Of a DNA stretch of 64,000 nucleotides, positions 39,018 to 51,400 are shown in pieces; within the stretch, counting starts at the first letter, position 1, and each line of letters opens with the position of its first letter. This DNA is from Gymnothorax reevesii (lineage: Eukaryota > Chordata > Actinopteri > Anguilliformes > Muraenidae). A model generated the notes under the pieces. That model searched no databases. It was not told the DNA's origin and worked only from the letters and a program-made list of their open reading frames with translations. Position numbers and translations under genes: made by a program. The stretch covers positions 4,889,501 through 4,953,500 of the forward strand of contig CM056573.1 of NCBI GenBank assembly GCA_029721435.1. Direction: 5' to 3'.

Positions 39018-39540
39018 TAAGGGCCAGTTTCACAGACACAGATTTGTTATGGTCCACACAAGCAATCAAGTACAGAGACAGACTTGCAATACAACCGGTA
39101 ATTTATTGGCAGCAGTAGAGTAATGACGGGGACAAAGCCCTGCAGAGAATTGGTGGGGACGGGACTCCAGAGAGAATGAGGAACAGTTCAACACAGGTAT
39201 AATAGCCAATGCTTGGCTGCTGTCGCCGGAAAGTGGATTCCGTTGTGCTGCCAGATGGTGAAGACCATGGAGACCGTACAGAGACCAGCTTGCAACCCCA
39301 GTGCGAGTTTGTGCTGGTGAGGCTGAGCAGAGGCCATTTTTCGGTCGTAACTTGGTCGTAAGCCCGGTGTAAACGGGGAGTGAGTAATGAGGTTCAGCTG
39401 AGAGGAGACACACAAATAAGACGCAAAGCAATAACAACACACACACACCTAATGGACACGCAAGCGGGTGAACTGCAGAGAGACAATCAAGGAATTCAGA
39501 CAAAGGTTTTGTCGCAGATTGAGCTTAATCCATGACTCAA
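39018..39540. mobile_element. Foldback MITE interrupted by a solo LTR
   Basis: The left piece, gggccagtttcacagacaca (39021 on), and right piece, gagcttaatccatgactcaa (39521 on), match ends of the 34912-35005 family. They are separated by exactly the inserted element at 39045-39516. Confidence 0.7.
39045..39516 (-). mobile_element. Solo LTR-like insertion with 4-bp target duplication
   Basis: The block is 472 bp, flanked by direct repeats gatt (39041-39044 and 39517-39520). It begins tgttatggtcc and ends ttttgtcgca, so it has TG...CA termini on either strand. Read on the - strand it carries an aataaa polyadenylation signal (near 39106) close to its 3' end, as expected of an LTR. No internal region, primer site or second LTR is present, which fits recombination between two LTRs. 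The open frame inside (39503 down to 39066) is not a gene. Confidence 0.75.
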
Positions 39541-39829
39541 TTCAATTTTTATAATTGAAACTGTCCATACAAAGCAGCACAGAAGACACTATTGATGGCA
39601 CAAACCAGCACAGATGACGCATAAACAAACGAGACAGTTTTGGTATGACTGGGCACTATGTGGGAGGTGACATCATCATCTAAAGATACAGCTTAATATC
39701 TAAAAAAATCACTGCAGCGCAATCAAAACATTTGATGGCACGAACCAGCGCAAGCAAAGTACAAACAAACAAGATCATTTTGGGTGAATTAGATCATGTT
39801 AGGGGGTGCTGTGACATTATTGTATTTTT
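39541..39829. repeat. Decayed repeat units
   Basis: Two diverged units, gatggcacaaaccagcacag (39595) and gatggcacgaaccagcgcaa (39733), each followed by an acaaacaaac-like block. A related unit lies near 38926. Confidence 0.6.
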
Positions 39830-42095
39830 TATTCTCCACCCACCTAAGTGCCCAAAGGATTGCCAAAACTTCTGCTGAAAAACTTGACATACAGTCAGGA
39901 ATCCGGAAGCCTCTCCAATTTCCTCCTCTGGGATATAAGCACCAGCTGCTACACTTCCACTTTCTGGATCCTTTGATCCATCTGCATATATTTTCAAATG
40001 GCTGTGCAATTGTGGAGAAGCTGAGTTTGGACTTCCTTTACGACGTCACCAGTCTTGCTCTTATCAAGAGTTTGCATGTCAATTTCAGGATTCAGAACAA
40101 ACCATAAAGGAATAACCTACCAGCAGACTGGAGGGCACACAATTAAATCATTAACCCTAAATTCCTCTGCCACGGACTTCAGTTGCTCAGCAAAATTTGT
40201 TTTAATCTTTCTACCCCGACAAGAAAATTCCCGAAGTGAGCTCAACAGACACTTGGCTGGAAATATTTCATTTTGACCTTTTACCTTCATTGAATATTTT
40301 AGACCGAATCTAATCCTTCTGAGTTGTGGAGGGATCTCGCCCGTTTCTATTAAAAGAGCTGCCACTGGTGCCCTTCGTAAAGCTCCACGACACACTCTTA
40401 GAGCCTTCGATTGAATGATGTCCCGCTTCTTAAGAACTGCAGGAGCAGCGGAGCCATATGCCTAGCAACCGAAGTCAATGACCGATCTTATCAGCTCTAT
40501 AAATCATCAGCAGAGTCTGTGTCAGCCCTCCAATCCAATCCCACCACACATCCAAGTACATTAATTACTTTTTCACATTATGAACAGATCTTCTCTATAT
40601 GCTTTTTCCAGATCATTCTTTCATCCAGCCACATTCCAAGAAACTTAAATTGATGAACTTTTTCAAGGTCTTTTTCATGTTTAACCTTTGGCTGGGCAAT
40701 TTCCTTTTATATCCTAACACCATAAATTTAGTTTTATCAATTGAAATTCTAAAACCCCATTCATTAGCCCACTCTGCCACCTTTTCCAAAGCTTTTTGCA
40801 CTTGAGAAAACACACAAGGAAGGCTCAGATCGCAGTTGTCCGCAAATAGAGAAACACCAAATTCCTTTCCCACCCTACTAAACATTCCATTTACTAGCGC
40901 ATTAAACAGGACAGGACTGATAACACCCCCTTGGGGGGTCCCATTCTCAACATCTAGCACCTCAGATAGTTCATTTCCAATCCTTACTTGAATTGTTCTA
41001 TCACACTAAATTTTATTTAATCCAATTAAACATTCTCCCAAGAAATCAAGTGCTATTAATTGCCCCTCCCTCAACAACGTATCATAAGCCTTTTCAATAT
41101 CCAGGAAAACAGCTACTATAGCTTCTTTATTTGCAAGAGCTTTTTTAGAATCAGTATCTATATTTAAAACAGCATCCATTGTAGACCTTCCCTTCCGAAA
41201 TCCACTCAGATATGGGACAAAGAACCCATTTGTCTCTAATTTTTGAACCAATCAGTCTGTTATCATCCACTTAATTATTTTACATACTACAGAGGTGAAA
41301 GCAATCAGTCTATATGAACAAGGGCTACTAGGCTCTTTCCAAGGTTTTACTATTGGAATTATAATCGCATGCTTCCATTCTAGGGGAAGACATCCATTTT
41401 CCCAAACACTATTAAATAAAGCTAGCACCTCACCCAAAAGCATATCCCCTGCCTGTTGAAATTACTGACCAGTCAGCCCATCTCTGCCCCCGAGGATCCT
41501 TTTGCCTTCTTTACTGTCCTTTTTAGTTCCTCCGGAGTAAAAAAATACATTAATAGGATCTGAGTTAACATACTTAATTTGCAGTTTAACTTGTTGCTTT
41601 TCCAATATTCTCAGCCTCATTTTCCTATTTACTCTCTAACATTATTTGAACGATGCACTTTTCAAAACTGATTAGCAAATAAATTAGCTTTTCTTTTGTT
41701 GTTTACATCCTCAACATCATTAAAGTTGAGAACAAGGATAGAAGTTTGCTGGTATGCTGGTAAGTTCCATACTTTTTTGAGAGGCATCTCTGGTCCTAAC
41801 TGTTCACAAAAAATTTCCCCAACTTTGTTTTTTCAGCTTTTTTTATTACTCGTCTAGCTTTAGCTCTCATTCATTTATAATCAATAACAAAACTCTCCAT
41901 AGGATGCATTCTTAATTTCCTGTAAGCTCTGTTCCTAGCACAAACTGCAAGGTTACAGTCTTCATTCCACCCTAGTCCCATTGTTACTCAATGAGGGATC
42001 TTTTTTCTTGGGTATGTTCTTGTCAGCAGCTGACCGTATTACTTTAACAAGAGACCTAATCCACTCATCCGCCCCTTTCTCACTCTCATACCAGA
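39830..42095 (-). mobile_element. I/Nimb-like LINE, 5' truncated and decayed
   Basis: Right to left the - strand reads: DEWIRSLVKVIRSAADK (near 42080) and AKARRVIKKAEKTKLG (near 41850) upstream of the RT; LPLEWKHAIIIPIVKPWKEP (near 41360); SGFRKGRSTMDAVLN (near 41200); VFLDIEKAYDTL (near 41110); NGTPQGGVISPVLFNALVNG (near 40930); VSLFADNCDLSL (near 40840), where the usual FADD is FADN; then EWANEWGFRISIDKTKFMVLGY (two adjoining stretches, near 40760). Near 39980 is an RNase-H-like start, KIYADGSKDPESGS. An RNase H domain after RT is characteristic of I/Nimb-type LINEs. Stops and frame changes show it is dead. Its truncated 5' end lies about 260 bp from the XDH start codon, pointing toward it. 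Confidence 0.8.
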
Positions 42096-42352
42096 TAAGT
42101 GTCATATTGGAGGAAGGATTGTTGGTTCTACTGTTGGGTTCCTCGAGGGTTTCTACCTCGTGCTTCCGGATCCCTACGGTTCCGTCACGTGCGGTATTTG
42201 TTGACAGATCAAACCAATCGCGAGGCTGGAGTCAGTTTAAAGCCTCGGCACCGCAAGGATCGCGCGCTGTGTGTCAGTAACCACGGACTGAATGCGGGTG
42301 TTTTCCTGAAAACCCTCATATTTATTTTAAAACAAAAAAAAAAAGGAAAAAA
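42096..42352 (+). promoter_or_regulatory. XDH promoter and 5' leader
   Basis: This is the only non-repeat DNA between the LINE and the XDH start. It contains an E-box cacgtg (42186-42191), a CCAAT box (42214-42218) and a TATA-like tttaaa (42236-42241), in the usual order, which would place transcription start near 42265-42275. The leader has an in-frame stop taa at 42278-42280 and a five-codon upstream ORF (atg at 42292, tga at 42307-42309), out of frame with XDH. A purine-rich A tract runs directly into the start codon. Promoter boxes are inferred from position and motif only. Confidence 0.55.
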
Positions 42353-42412
42353 ATGTCAGCGGTCTCAGATTGCACTGGAGACGAATTGATTTTCTTCGTG
42401 AATGGAAAGAAG
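42353..42412 (+). CDS. xdh: XDH exon 1 (coding part)
   Basis: 20 codons from the start Met through [10 protein letters not shown], the first beta strands of the ferredoxin-like fold. Donor gtacgag; ends in phase 0. The start is six residues longer than the mammalian protein. The only ATG in this frame after the upstream stop is this one, with A at -3. Confidence 0.95.
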
Positions 42413-45400
42413 GTACGAGCTGCGGTTTGGAGGTTTTATTTGAGTAGCCAGTATATTGCATTTGTTGTGACATGAGGTCTCAGCCTGGGGGGTAACGCTA
42501 TTCCACAAAGCTGGGTCACTGAGTAAGCCCGGCTTTTTCACCAAGTAAAACCCGGAAAGCTGTATTTATTTCAGTCCATGTTCCAGATTTGAATAGTTTC
42601 CAGGTTTTACTATGTAAAAAAGCCAGGCTTACTAAGTTACCCAGCTTTGTGGAATACCCCCCGGTGTAATCGTTATCAGCGTTCAACTGCATCTGTCAAC
42701 TGTCACAACACACGAGTGTAAAATCTATTAAGTGATATATGAAACCGATATGATATTTTTCGTCTTATTTTGTTTTCCAACAAGTTGAGATAATTTGCTG
42801 TGCTTCTGACATCGGGAATATTTGTGCGGAAGTGTAGTCACAATCGAGTCTTTTTTATTATTATTAATTTCAGATTGTGGAGAGAAATGCAGACCCAGAG
42901 ATGACGCTGCTGACTTATCTCCGACGAAAGTGTATCCTGTCTTTTTCTTGGGCAGATTGAATGGGCAAAAGGCCCGGTGGTGTTTGACAGAAAATCAGTG
43001 CACGGCTTAACTGTTTAAATATAGCCAACTTTAAAAATAATTTCTTGGTCAAAGTTCACTATATAAGGCATTTCGTGATTGCGCTGTGTTTCAATATGTG
43101 CTTTGCTCTCTTGAAGGACATGGTTTTTGCTGAGAGCTGGCAAAATTTAACCCAAATGTCTGGTACTTTTACCCATGCGAATTACGGCTATTGTACTTTG
43201 TTCTGTTTGCTTAAGCGCTTACATGACCTGTCGCTTTTTTCGCAATGTAGCTTCTTCAATGAAAATCAATTGCGCGGCAATCTGTTCCTCTATGGAAAAA
43301 CGACAGACGATTTAAAGCTGCTGCCGGGGAAATGGCAGAAGTGCTTCTGTCATCCTCTATGCTGTGGTGCGAGTAGCAAAACTGCTTCTCACGAGCTGAT
43401 GCATTTCCCTCGACTCACCCCGCTGCGGGGCGAATAGTCATTTCCATTATGTTAATGTCACTTTAAAATGTAGTCAATTTCAGTTTTTTAACGTTGCCTA
43501 CAACAAATCAAACCACAAACCACGAAGTATTTTCAGTTCTACTTACTATGTACACTGACGAGGAAAGAACTGCGATATTCGCGGAGCGCTTTATGGCTCC
43601 CCGTCATGAATATAACCCGAAACCCCATTTTCATTCATCTGCTCATGTAACACTATTTAGTTTGGGGATTAGATTCCTGATCACAGCTTTTGCAGGCAAA
43701 GCCTCGTTTGCTTGGAATATATTCTTTACAAATCCCCAGACCAGGTCTTCATACACTTGTAATGTTATATAGGAAATATGTTCGCGTGCAGAGAGCAACT
43801 TTTTTCCCTCGTCATTTAACATCAACGTTAAAGTTAACAATGTCTCTACTCTATTTATAACCGATGTCAATAACTGTACTTGTGGTCAAAGTCACACTGA
43901 TCGCAATCCCCAGAACATCAGGACTTGGAACAAAAACTGAATGCCGCTTGTGTTTATAATGTATGATCTGAAAAACAATTTCGTCACACTGTTTTTGCTG
44001 AAACTGTCATTCTCACATGATCAGTCATTCACTTTTCATCCAGGTCTATAGCCTAGCCTTTCAAGACAATTATTTTTGGAGGCAAAGCAGTTCTACTCTG
44101 TCCCCTTTAAACAGTGCTTACTTTGGTCTGTGATTCAGGTTTTGTCACTGCAGTGTAGATGCCAATGTTTTCTTTTTGTTTTGTTTGTTTTTTTCCTTGG
44201 GGGAGGGGGGATGTGGTAGGATATTTTGAGGTTAACATTTTTGTCACCATGTGCAATGTGTGTATTTAATGAAACAAACTAATTCTGCATTGCTTCATTT
44301 TATGAATGGTTTTCACAAGTCAAAATTTTTTCAAATTCTTTAACATCCTGAATCTCAGTGGGTCTCACAGGAACCAAGCTCGGCTGCGCGGAAGGTGGCT
44401 GTGGGGCTTGTACCGTGATGGTGTCCAAGTTTCACATTTTCCAGGAACGGATTGTGTATCCTTCAAGTTTATCGTAAGATGCGCAGAACAAACGAAGAAT
44501 GATCTCTGCCTTGGCTTACCTTTATTTATTCTTGGGAATACTTAGTAATTTCGCTGTGCTTTGCTGAAGGACATCTACCATCAAACTATGCTCTGGAGTG
44601 GTCTTTAAGGAAGGCATTCTTCATTCAGAAGCACAAGATTGTGGTGCATTTATTCATAGTTAAGCATTTTGTTCCATTCAGCATATTTGAAGTTGAATAT
44701 GTATTCATAGTTAAGTATTTATTAGAAGATTTATTAAGCATTTATTAGAATTTATTGGCTGGCCTGAGCAACCTCCTATAGTTCCTTTACCATAACTTCA
44801 CTATGCAGGAAATATTTTGCTCCAATATAAAAAAATGCTCGGATGCTGCTTGTTTCTTACTGTTATCACTTGCGCTGGTATTCATCATCGTGAAAAACTG
44901 TTGTTGCAAAGTAAAATGTCAATATGTTTCTTGTCAAAGTTCAGGAATACAGTTTAAAGAATGAATGCCAGTGTGCGCAATATGGAAGAGAGAATCTAAT
45001 TACCTTTGTTCTCCTGAGGACACCTTCTTATGCATCTTAGACACCCCCTGTATACAGTGTGGCCCAAGAGTTCATGTCCGTTCTGTATGCTGCCACAGTG
45101 GATTTGAAGAGAAAATCTCTAGATGCACTTCATGTGCAGACTTCCAGCTTTAATTTAAAGGTCCCATGTTGCAAAAAAAAAAAAAAACACCCTGCTTTTG
45201 TGCACCTGTAGCACGCCCTGCACTCTCTCGCATTATATACGTTGGATATCTGTATATAGTTTGAAAGTGCGAGCGCTCTGCATCCTTTCACTTTGTTTTT
45301 TTTTTTTTTTAAGTCATTCAGAAGTGGACTTGCTGGTGTGTTTTGGATAATTGTCCTGCTGCATAACCCAAGTGCGCTTGAGCTTGAGTTCACAAACTGA

Positions 45401-48400
45401 TGGTCCGATATTCTCCTTCAGGATTTTCTGGTAGAGAGCAGAATTTGTCGTTCCATCAATTACTGCAAGTTGTCCAGGTTCTAAAGCTGCAAACTAACCC
45501 CAGACTATCACACTACTACCACCATGTTTTACTGTTGGTGTGATGTTCTTTTTATGAAATGCTGTTTTTTACGCCAGATGTAACAGGAGGCACACCTTCC
45601 AAAAGGTTCAACTTTCGTCTTGTCAGCCCACAGAATATTTTCCCTAAATTTTGGGGATCATCAAGATGTTTCTTGGCAAATGTGAGACAAGCCTTTGTGT
45701 TCTTTTTGGTCAGCAGTGGTTATCGCCTTGGAACTCTCACACGGATGCCATTTTTGCCCAGTCTCTTTTTTTACTGTTGAATCATGAACAGTGACTTTAA
45801 CTGTGGCAAAAGAAGCCTGTAGTTCTTTCGATGTTCTGGGCTCTTTTGTATCCTCCTGGATGAGTCGTTGATGCACTCTTGGAGTAATTTTGGTTGGCCA
45901 GCCACTCCTGGGAAGGTTCACCACTATTCCAGGTTTTCTCCATTAGTGGATAATGACTCTCGCCGTGGTTCGCTGGAGTCCCAAAGCCTTACAAATGGCT
46001 TTGCAACCCTTTCCAGGCTGATAGTGGTCAATTTCTTTGTTTCTCATCTGTTCTTGAATTTCTTTAGTTTGCGGCATGACGTGTTGCTTTTTGAGATCTT
46101 TTAGCCTACTTCACTTTGTTAAACAGGTTCTGTTGAAATGATTTCTTGATTCAGCAGGTCTGGCAGTAATGAGGCCTAGGTGTGGCTAGTGAAATTGAAC
46201 AAAAAAAATGTGGATAATTGCAGTTAATTCACGATTTAACAAGGGGGGGGGGGATTACTTTTTTCACATAGGATAGCTTTTTTCTGCTTAATAAATGAAG
46301 TGGTCATTTAAGGACTGCATTTTGTATTTTCTCACGTTATCTTTTTCTAATATTAAAATTGGTTCGATCTGAAACACTTAAGTGTTACGAATATGCAAAA
46401 AAATACGAACTCAGAAATACGAAATCTTTTTCACAGCACTGTAATAAGAAAATCAAATTCTTTTAACTTGCAGACAGCCAGTGCTCTGGGACTTTCAAAA
46501 GATGGATGCGCATGGTATCCAAAGAATTAGTTTTTCACGACGATGAATGGTTCCAATGGTTTCTGACAAGGGGGGGGACTTTGTCAGTGGAACAAAGGAG
46601 TTTTTGAAGCATTTGAATGCCGAGAATCAGAACAGTATATTGGTATATTGCAGTAAAAATTTGGCTACAGATGGGGAAAATGACCGATTGAAAAACAATT
46701 GTTAATGCAAGTGTGACTTGCATTTGGAACAAGGAGAAATTTGGGGTCTCGAAAATTGTTTGAAATTCACATGGACATTACAGAGGGGGGAAAAACCCCA
46801 TTAAATATTCATTTTTGGTGAGAGTATCATAATATTTGAACCTGCAGTTTAGGTGTCAAGCTGTGGCTGTATTATTTTTTTTTTCGTGGCTGAAGGCTGA
46901 TGAGGCTCGGTCACAGGGCCACAGGGCCACAGGGCCAGAAAACTGTTTTTTTTTTTTTTTTCTTCTTCTTCTTTTGTCAGACAAAAACTTTTATTTCCAG
47001 TGTCGCTACTGAATTTAGGTAATTGCCTCTGTAATTCTGACTATTTGAGAGCAATCAACTGAGTGTCACCTTTCAAAGGAGACCATGATTATGCCTTTGG
47101 TCAAAGTGTTCAAGAACTGCAGCCATGTTTGTTCGGGTGAGGGGAAAAAGGACTGAACTTTAAAAAGTTAACTCCTATAACTGTGATGCACAGCTAAACG
47201 TTAGAATGGGCCTGGCTCTGTAATACTTTTAACAACATGGATTGTTAAAAATTAACAAAAAAAGCCTAAGGTAAGGCACACTGATCACTAGCATGGTTAA
47301 GAATAAAGCAGCCTAGCATTCATTGAAAAGACCAAAGGCCCTCCATGCACTTCCAGCCTTGAAAATCCAGAAGCATGACTTGCAAATTGCAAATGAAACC
47401 GTTCTCTGTGGAACGAATTGGACGCCCTGGCAAAGCAGGTCAGTATCTCTGCTGTTCTGTAGTGTAGATTTTCATCTGCCTGGCATACCAGTAGTAGTAT
47501 ATAATCAGTTATATGCCCTATGTGTGGTTTTACGTAATCAGAATTGAAACTGTCTGCTCCTTGATTTCAAGTCCTTAATGACCTCATCTCAGCCACCTCT
47601 CTGTGAACGCTTGTCTGGCTCCAGTCTGCTCCCTGCACAACTGCGCAGTCACCACTGTGGAAGGCATTGGGAGTGTGGCGACTAAACTGCACCCAGTTCA
47701 GGTAAGAACGCTGACCTCAGAACCTTGTTCTCATGCTGAAAGCAGCAAACAGCTGGTAAAAATGCAGGTCGACTGATTGTCATTTTCCCTGTTGATTACC
47801 AACCTCGGTCCTCGGGGCCCACGATTCATGCAGGTGTCATTTTAGAATTTTACCAAGCTGCCATTTTCTTTTAATTTGACAATTTTGATGGGGAGGTCAA
47901 ACATTCTGCCTGCCTTGCGATCTCAATGAATGTTCCACAGGCAAACATGAAACAAAGTTGATCGCTGGGCTCAAAAAGGAGTGTATGAGATCTATCTCTA
48001 TAGAATAGAATAGAATAGAATAGACTTCATTATCCCAGAGGGAACTTTGTTATGGACAACGGTGCCACTTGGTTGCAGACAGTGAACATATAAACCTCCT
48101 AGACAAACAAAAGCAAACACACATACACTCAGTATTACACCTCCCCTGCATCAGAATCCATCATCTCCCCCCCATTGCATAATTCAGCCCAAAAAAGACA
48201 GTCAAAAACAAAGCAGAAATGAATCTTTGTCTTCATTTCATTTCATTTCTTTATTTGTTTGACTCGTATTATGGAAAATATACTTGGCGCCATTAAAAAC
48301 GCACGGGTGAGGTATGTACTCTATTTGCGGCAAACTGAAGAATCGATAGATTTTTTTTTTTGTTTTTCCAGTGAGGCACGAGAGAAAATAAAGAAAAGCG

Positions 48401-51400
48401 TGTGGTATTGTAATCCTGACGCGCCACGTGAACGCGCCAAGCACTTCAGTAATAACAAACATTCAGCTGTTTGAAGTGTACTGTGACACTTGACTAGTTC
48501 TTTTTGGTGTGTTCAATTGCCTAAATAAAGCCAACAAAAAAAATGAAAAATGCTACAGCATTAAGAAAATGCAACGGCTTCTGACACAGGAGAGAAAAAG
48601 GGCCTTTGGCATATTATTGGCAGGTCTCACCGGCCGAGAGGTGGTGTGTCATTTCCACTGTCACCGTTCAACAATCCGTCGGCTGTCTATCCGAGAATGG
48701 AACACAGGCACTGTCACTGACCGACCCCGCTTAGGGCAGCCACGAGTGACGATGGCAGCTCAAGAGCGCCACATCTGGTTACAGCCTGTACGTGACAGAT
48801 TCTGGACAGCAACCCAAACTGATCATGAGATGAGGGGTCCGAGACGATTGAGGGTGGGCACAAGTACCGTTTGATGCAGTGTGCACGCATGTTTTGCTCG
48901 CGTAGATGGCGTCAAATGGTCATTGCGCTCACCCTCAATCGTCTCGGACCCCTCGTTTCAAAATCAGTTTGGGTTGTTAGTTGAGTATCTTAGTTGATGG
49001 TTCAACTCACCCAAGTATTAAACATCCTGAGAGATTGACCCAACCCAAATTTTAATTGACGGATGTGCCTTATATGTTCTCTTAAGAATTAAGAACTTAA
49101 TTAAGAACTTAAGACCTAAGAATCTTTGCAACTATCTAAGTGACCAGTGTCATAGCTACAATTAGAAATAAAAACCAAGCATCAACTTCTATTTAAGAGA
49201 TTTAAAACACTTTTGTGAGCAAAGCCTTTTTTTCCGTGATCTTACCCACTTTGAGTGGAATAGAATCTCCCTCATTGATAATGTAGAGCTGGCTGGGAAG
49301 TTCTTTTACGACGGCTTTTTGGGTATTGTAAATTAACCTTTATCACTTTGTAAATGTGGGGTGAAAGGGCAAAGTCATCCACAGTTCACCACTGAGATAG
49401 ATGGCCTTAATGAAAGGTAGGTTGCCTGGGCCTAGGCAAGAAAATGTGAAACTGAGGCAGATTGGCTCAATTTTGGGAAGCTTTGAAATGAATGCACTTC
49501 TCTTTAAAGGGTTGAATCTGAGTTTTATCTCCATGAACCATAAAAAACCTAAATGACCTAAAAGGAGCTTTGGAAAGTAATAAATTTCTCTGTCCACGTG
49601 CAGTCTTGTGAACTTCCATCTCTGTGTAAACTATCCTCACACTCTGACTGATTAGCTATGCTTAATTGTTTTTATGAGGATTTTATTTCTGCCAGTTTTC
49701 TATCTCAATCTTTGTTCTGGTTTGACACGTTCGGATGTACAAGCTCAACACATTTTCCATACGCGTTGTTTTTTTTCCCTCTGTTCAGGAGCGCATTGCC
49801 CTTGCTCATGGCTCACAGTGCGGCTTCTGCACACCAGGACTGGTCATGTCCATGTACTCCCTTCTGAGGAACAGCCCACACCCCTCCATGCAAGAGATAG
49901 AGGAGACTTTTCAAGGTACCACATTTCCAATACCCTTTGAGTCATGGGAAAATGTGCTGTAAAATGGTTGCATTCTGATGAACAAATGTACAGTTGCACT
50001 TTGTGGCGTGCTGTTGGTACGCATTTTTTTTTCTTTATTTTGCTCTCTACTATTTTAGATTTGTAATCAAACAATACAAATGTACTACATTGTGGTCTCA
50101 AGTTTTATGAATTCTTTGATGCCTATCTGGAAGATGGCATTGTGCCACTGATGTGAGGCAAAATGCGTGTTTCGTTGTAATTATCTTATAGTTCAATAAT
50201 TGGACAGTGTGGATTTCTTCTATAAATTTAATATTGTTAATTTTTAATGATTCATGCTATTTTTTCATGCTGTATTCATAAACATTCAATTCATGCTTGC
50301 AGACTGTTTACAATAACACTCTCCAACTGTCAGAATTGGCCTCACTTATCTTGTTAATCTCAGTCCAGCTCAAAGTCTTTCCCACTAGAAATTCCACCAG
50401 TTTCATAATCATCATAGGTTTCAGGATCTCTATGAGAATTCATAGAAATATTGGCTACTTGTTTAGCTGTAAATCAAATGATTGATTGATTACTTGACCC
50501 CAAGTGCAAAAATAATCCTCAGGGCTACCCTTAGGTCATCGTTCCAAATTAATCCAATTGTGCAGGCCCTCTTGAAAATTATTCAAACATAAATTGTTTT
50601 AAGGTTGGTCAACCATTTCCAAGAGACAGGTTATTGACCTTTGGAGTCTGTTATTGACTTTTGTCAACATGAGCCTGAAGTGCAACAACTAAAGTCAAAG
50701 TAGCCATTATAAGACTAAAATAAGATGCAAATGGATCAAATAATTTGAATAAGCTGAAGTCTTTTTAAAGTCAATAGTTTGGGAGCAGATTTTGATCATT
50801 TTTTTGAGCTCAGAAATTGCCAAAGAGCCTGCTTGCTCGAGGACAAAGGAGGACCTCTATACTGGTCATCAAACAAAATGCGCTGCATTCCATTTGTACT
50901 CGGAAGTCGGAATTTCCGAGTTCCGAGTTGGAAGTTTCAACCGAAACGCCCCCATCCGAGGTCGGATTTCCGACTCAGAAAGTCGCAGAATCTTCACTGC
51001 CCCCGACTTAACATGCAAAGATGGCTGCCCCAGGTGTAAACAGTAATTAGAAACTCCTGTAAGATTCAGTTTATTACTTCTGACTCGTGTTTGTCATACC
51101 AAATCAGCCATATACATTGTTCTACGTATATACATGGAAATCCACCGTGTTTGAAGGTTGCAGAAGGACCGCATATTTGTCCAGAAGTTACTTATATTCA
51201 GACAAGGAAACCACGAGAATAGCTTTCGTAGACGTGACCATCTTGTTTTACTACTCTTCTTCCTGGTTTATGAATGGAAAGCCAAAAGTGCCATAATTTG
51301 CCACTAAATCCACGCATCTTATCTGAAAACGCCGGAAAAAAACTCACTTAACTCGGTAAAAGTGGCGTAAAAAAAAAGCGTTTTACTTGCATTTACCATT

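Noticed and set aside
39066..39503. 145-codon - strand ORF with a hydrophobic start
   Set aside because: It lies wholly inside the solo-LTR-like insertion with exact target duplications, so it is LTR sequence and not a membrane protein gene.
43045..43437. 130-codon ORF in XDH intron 2
   Set aside because: Lies between well-supported XDH exons, has no splice-compatible phase and no recognisable protein text.
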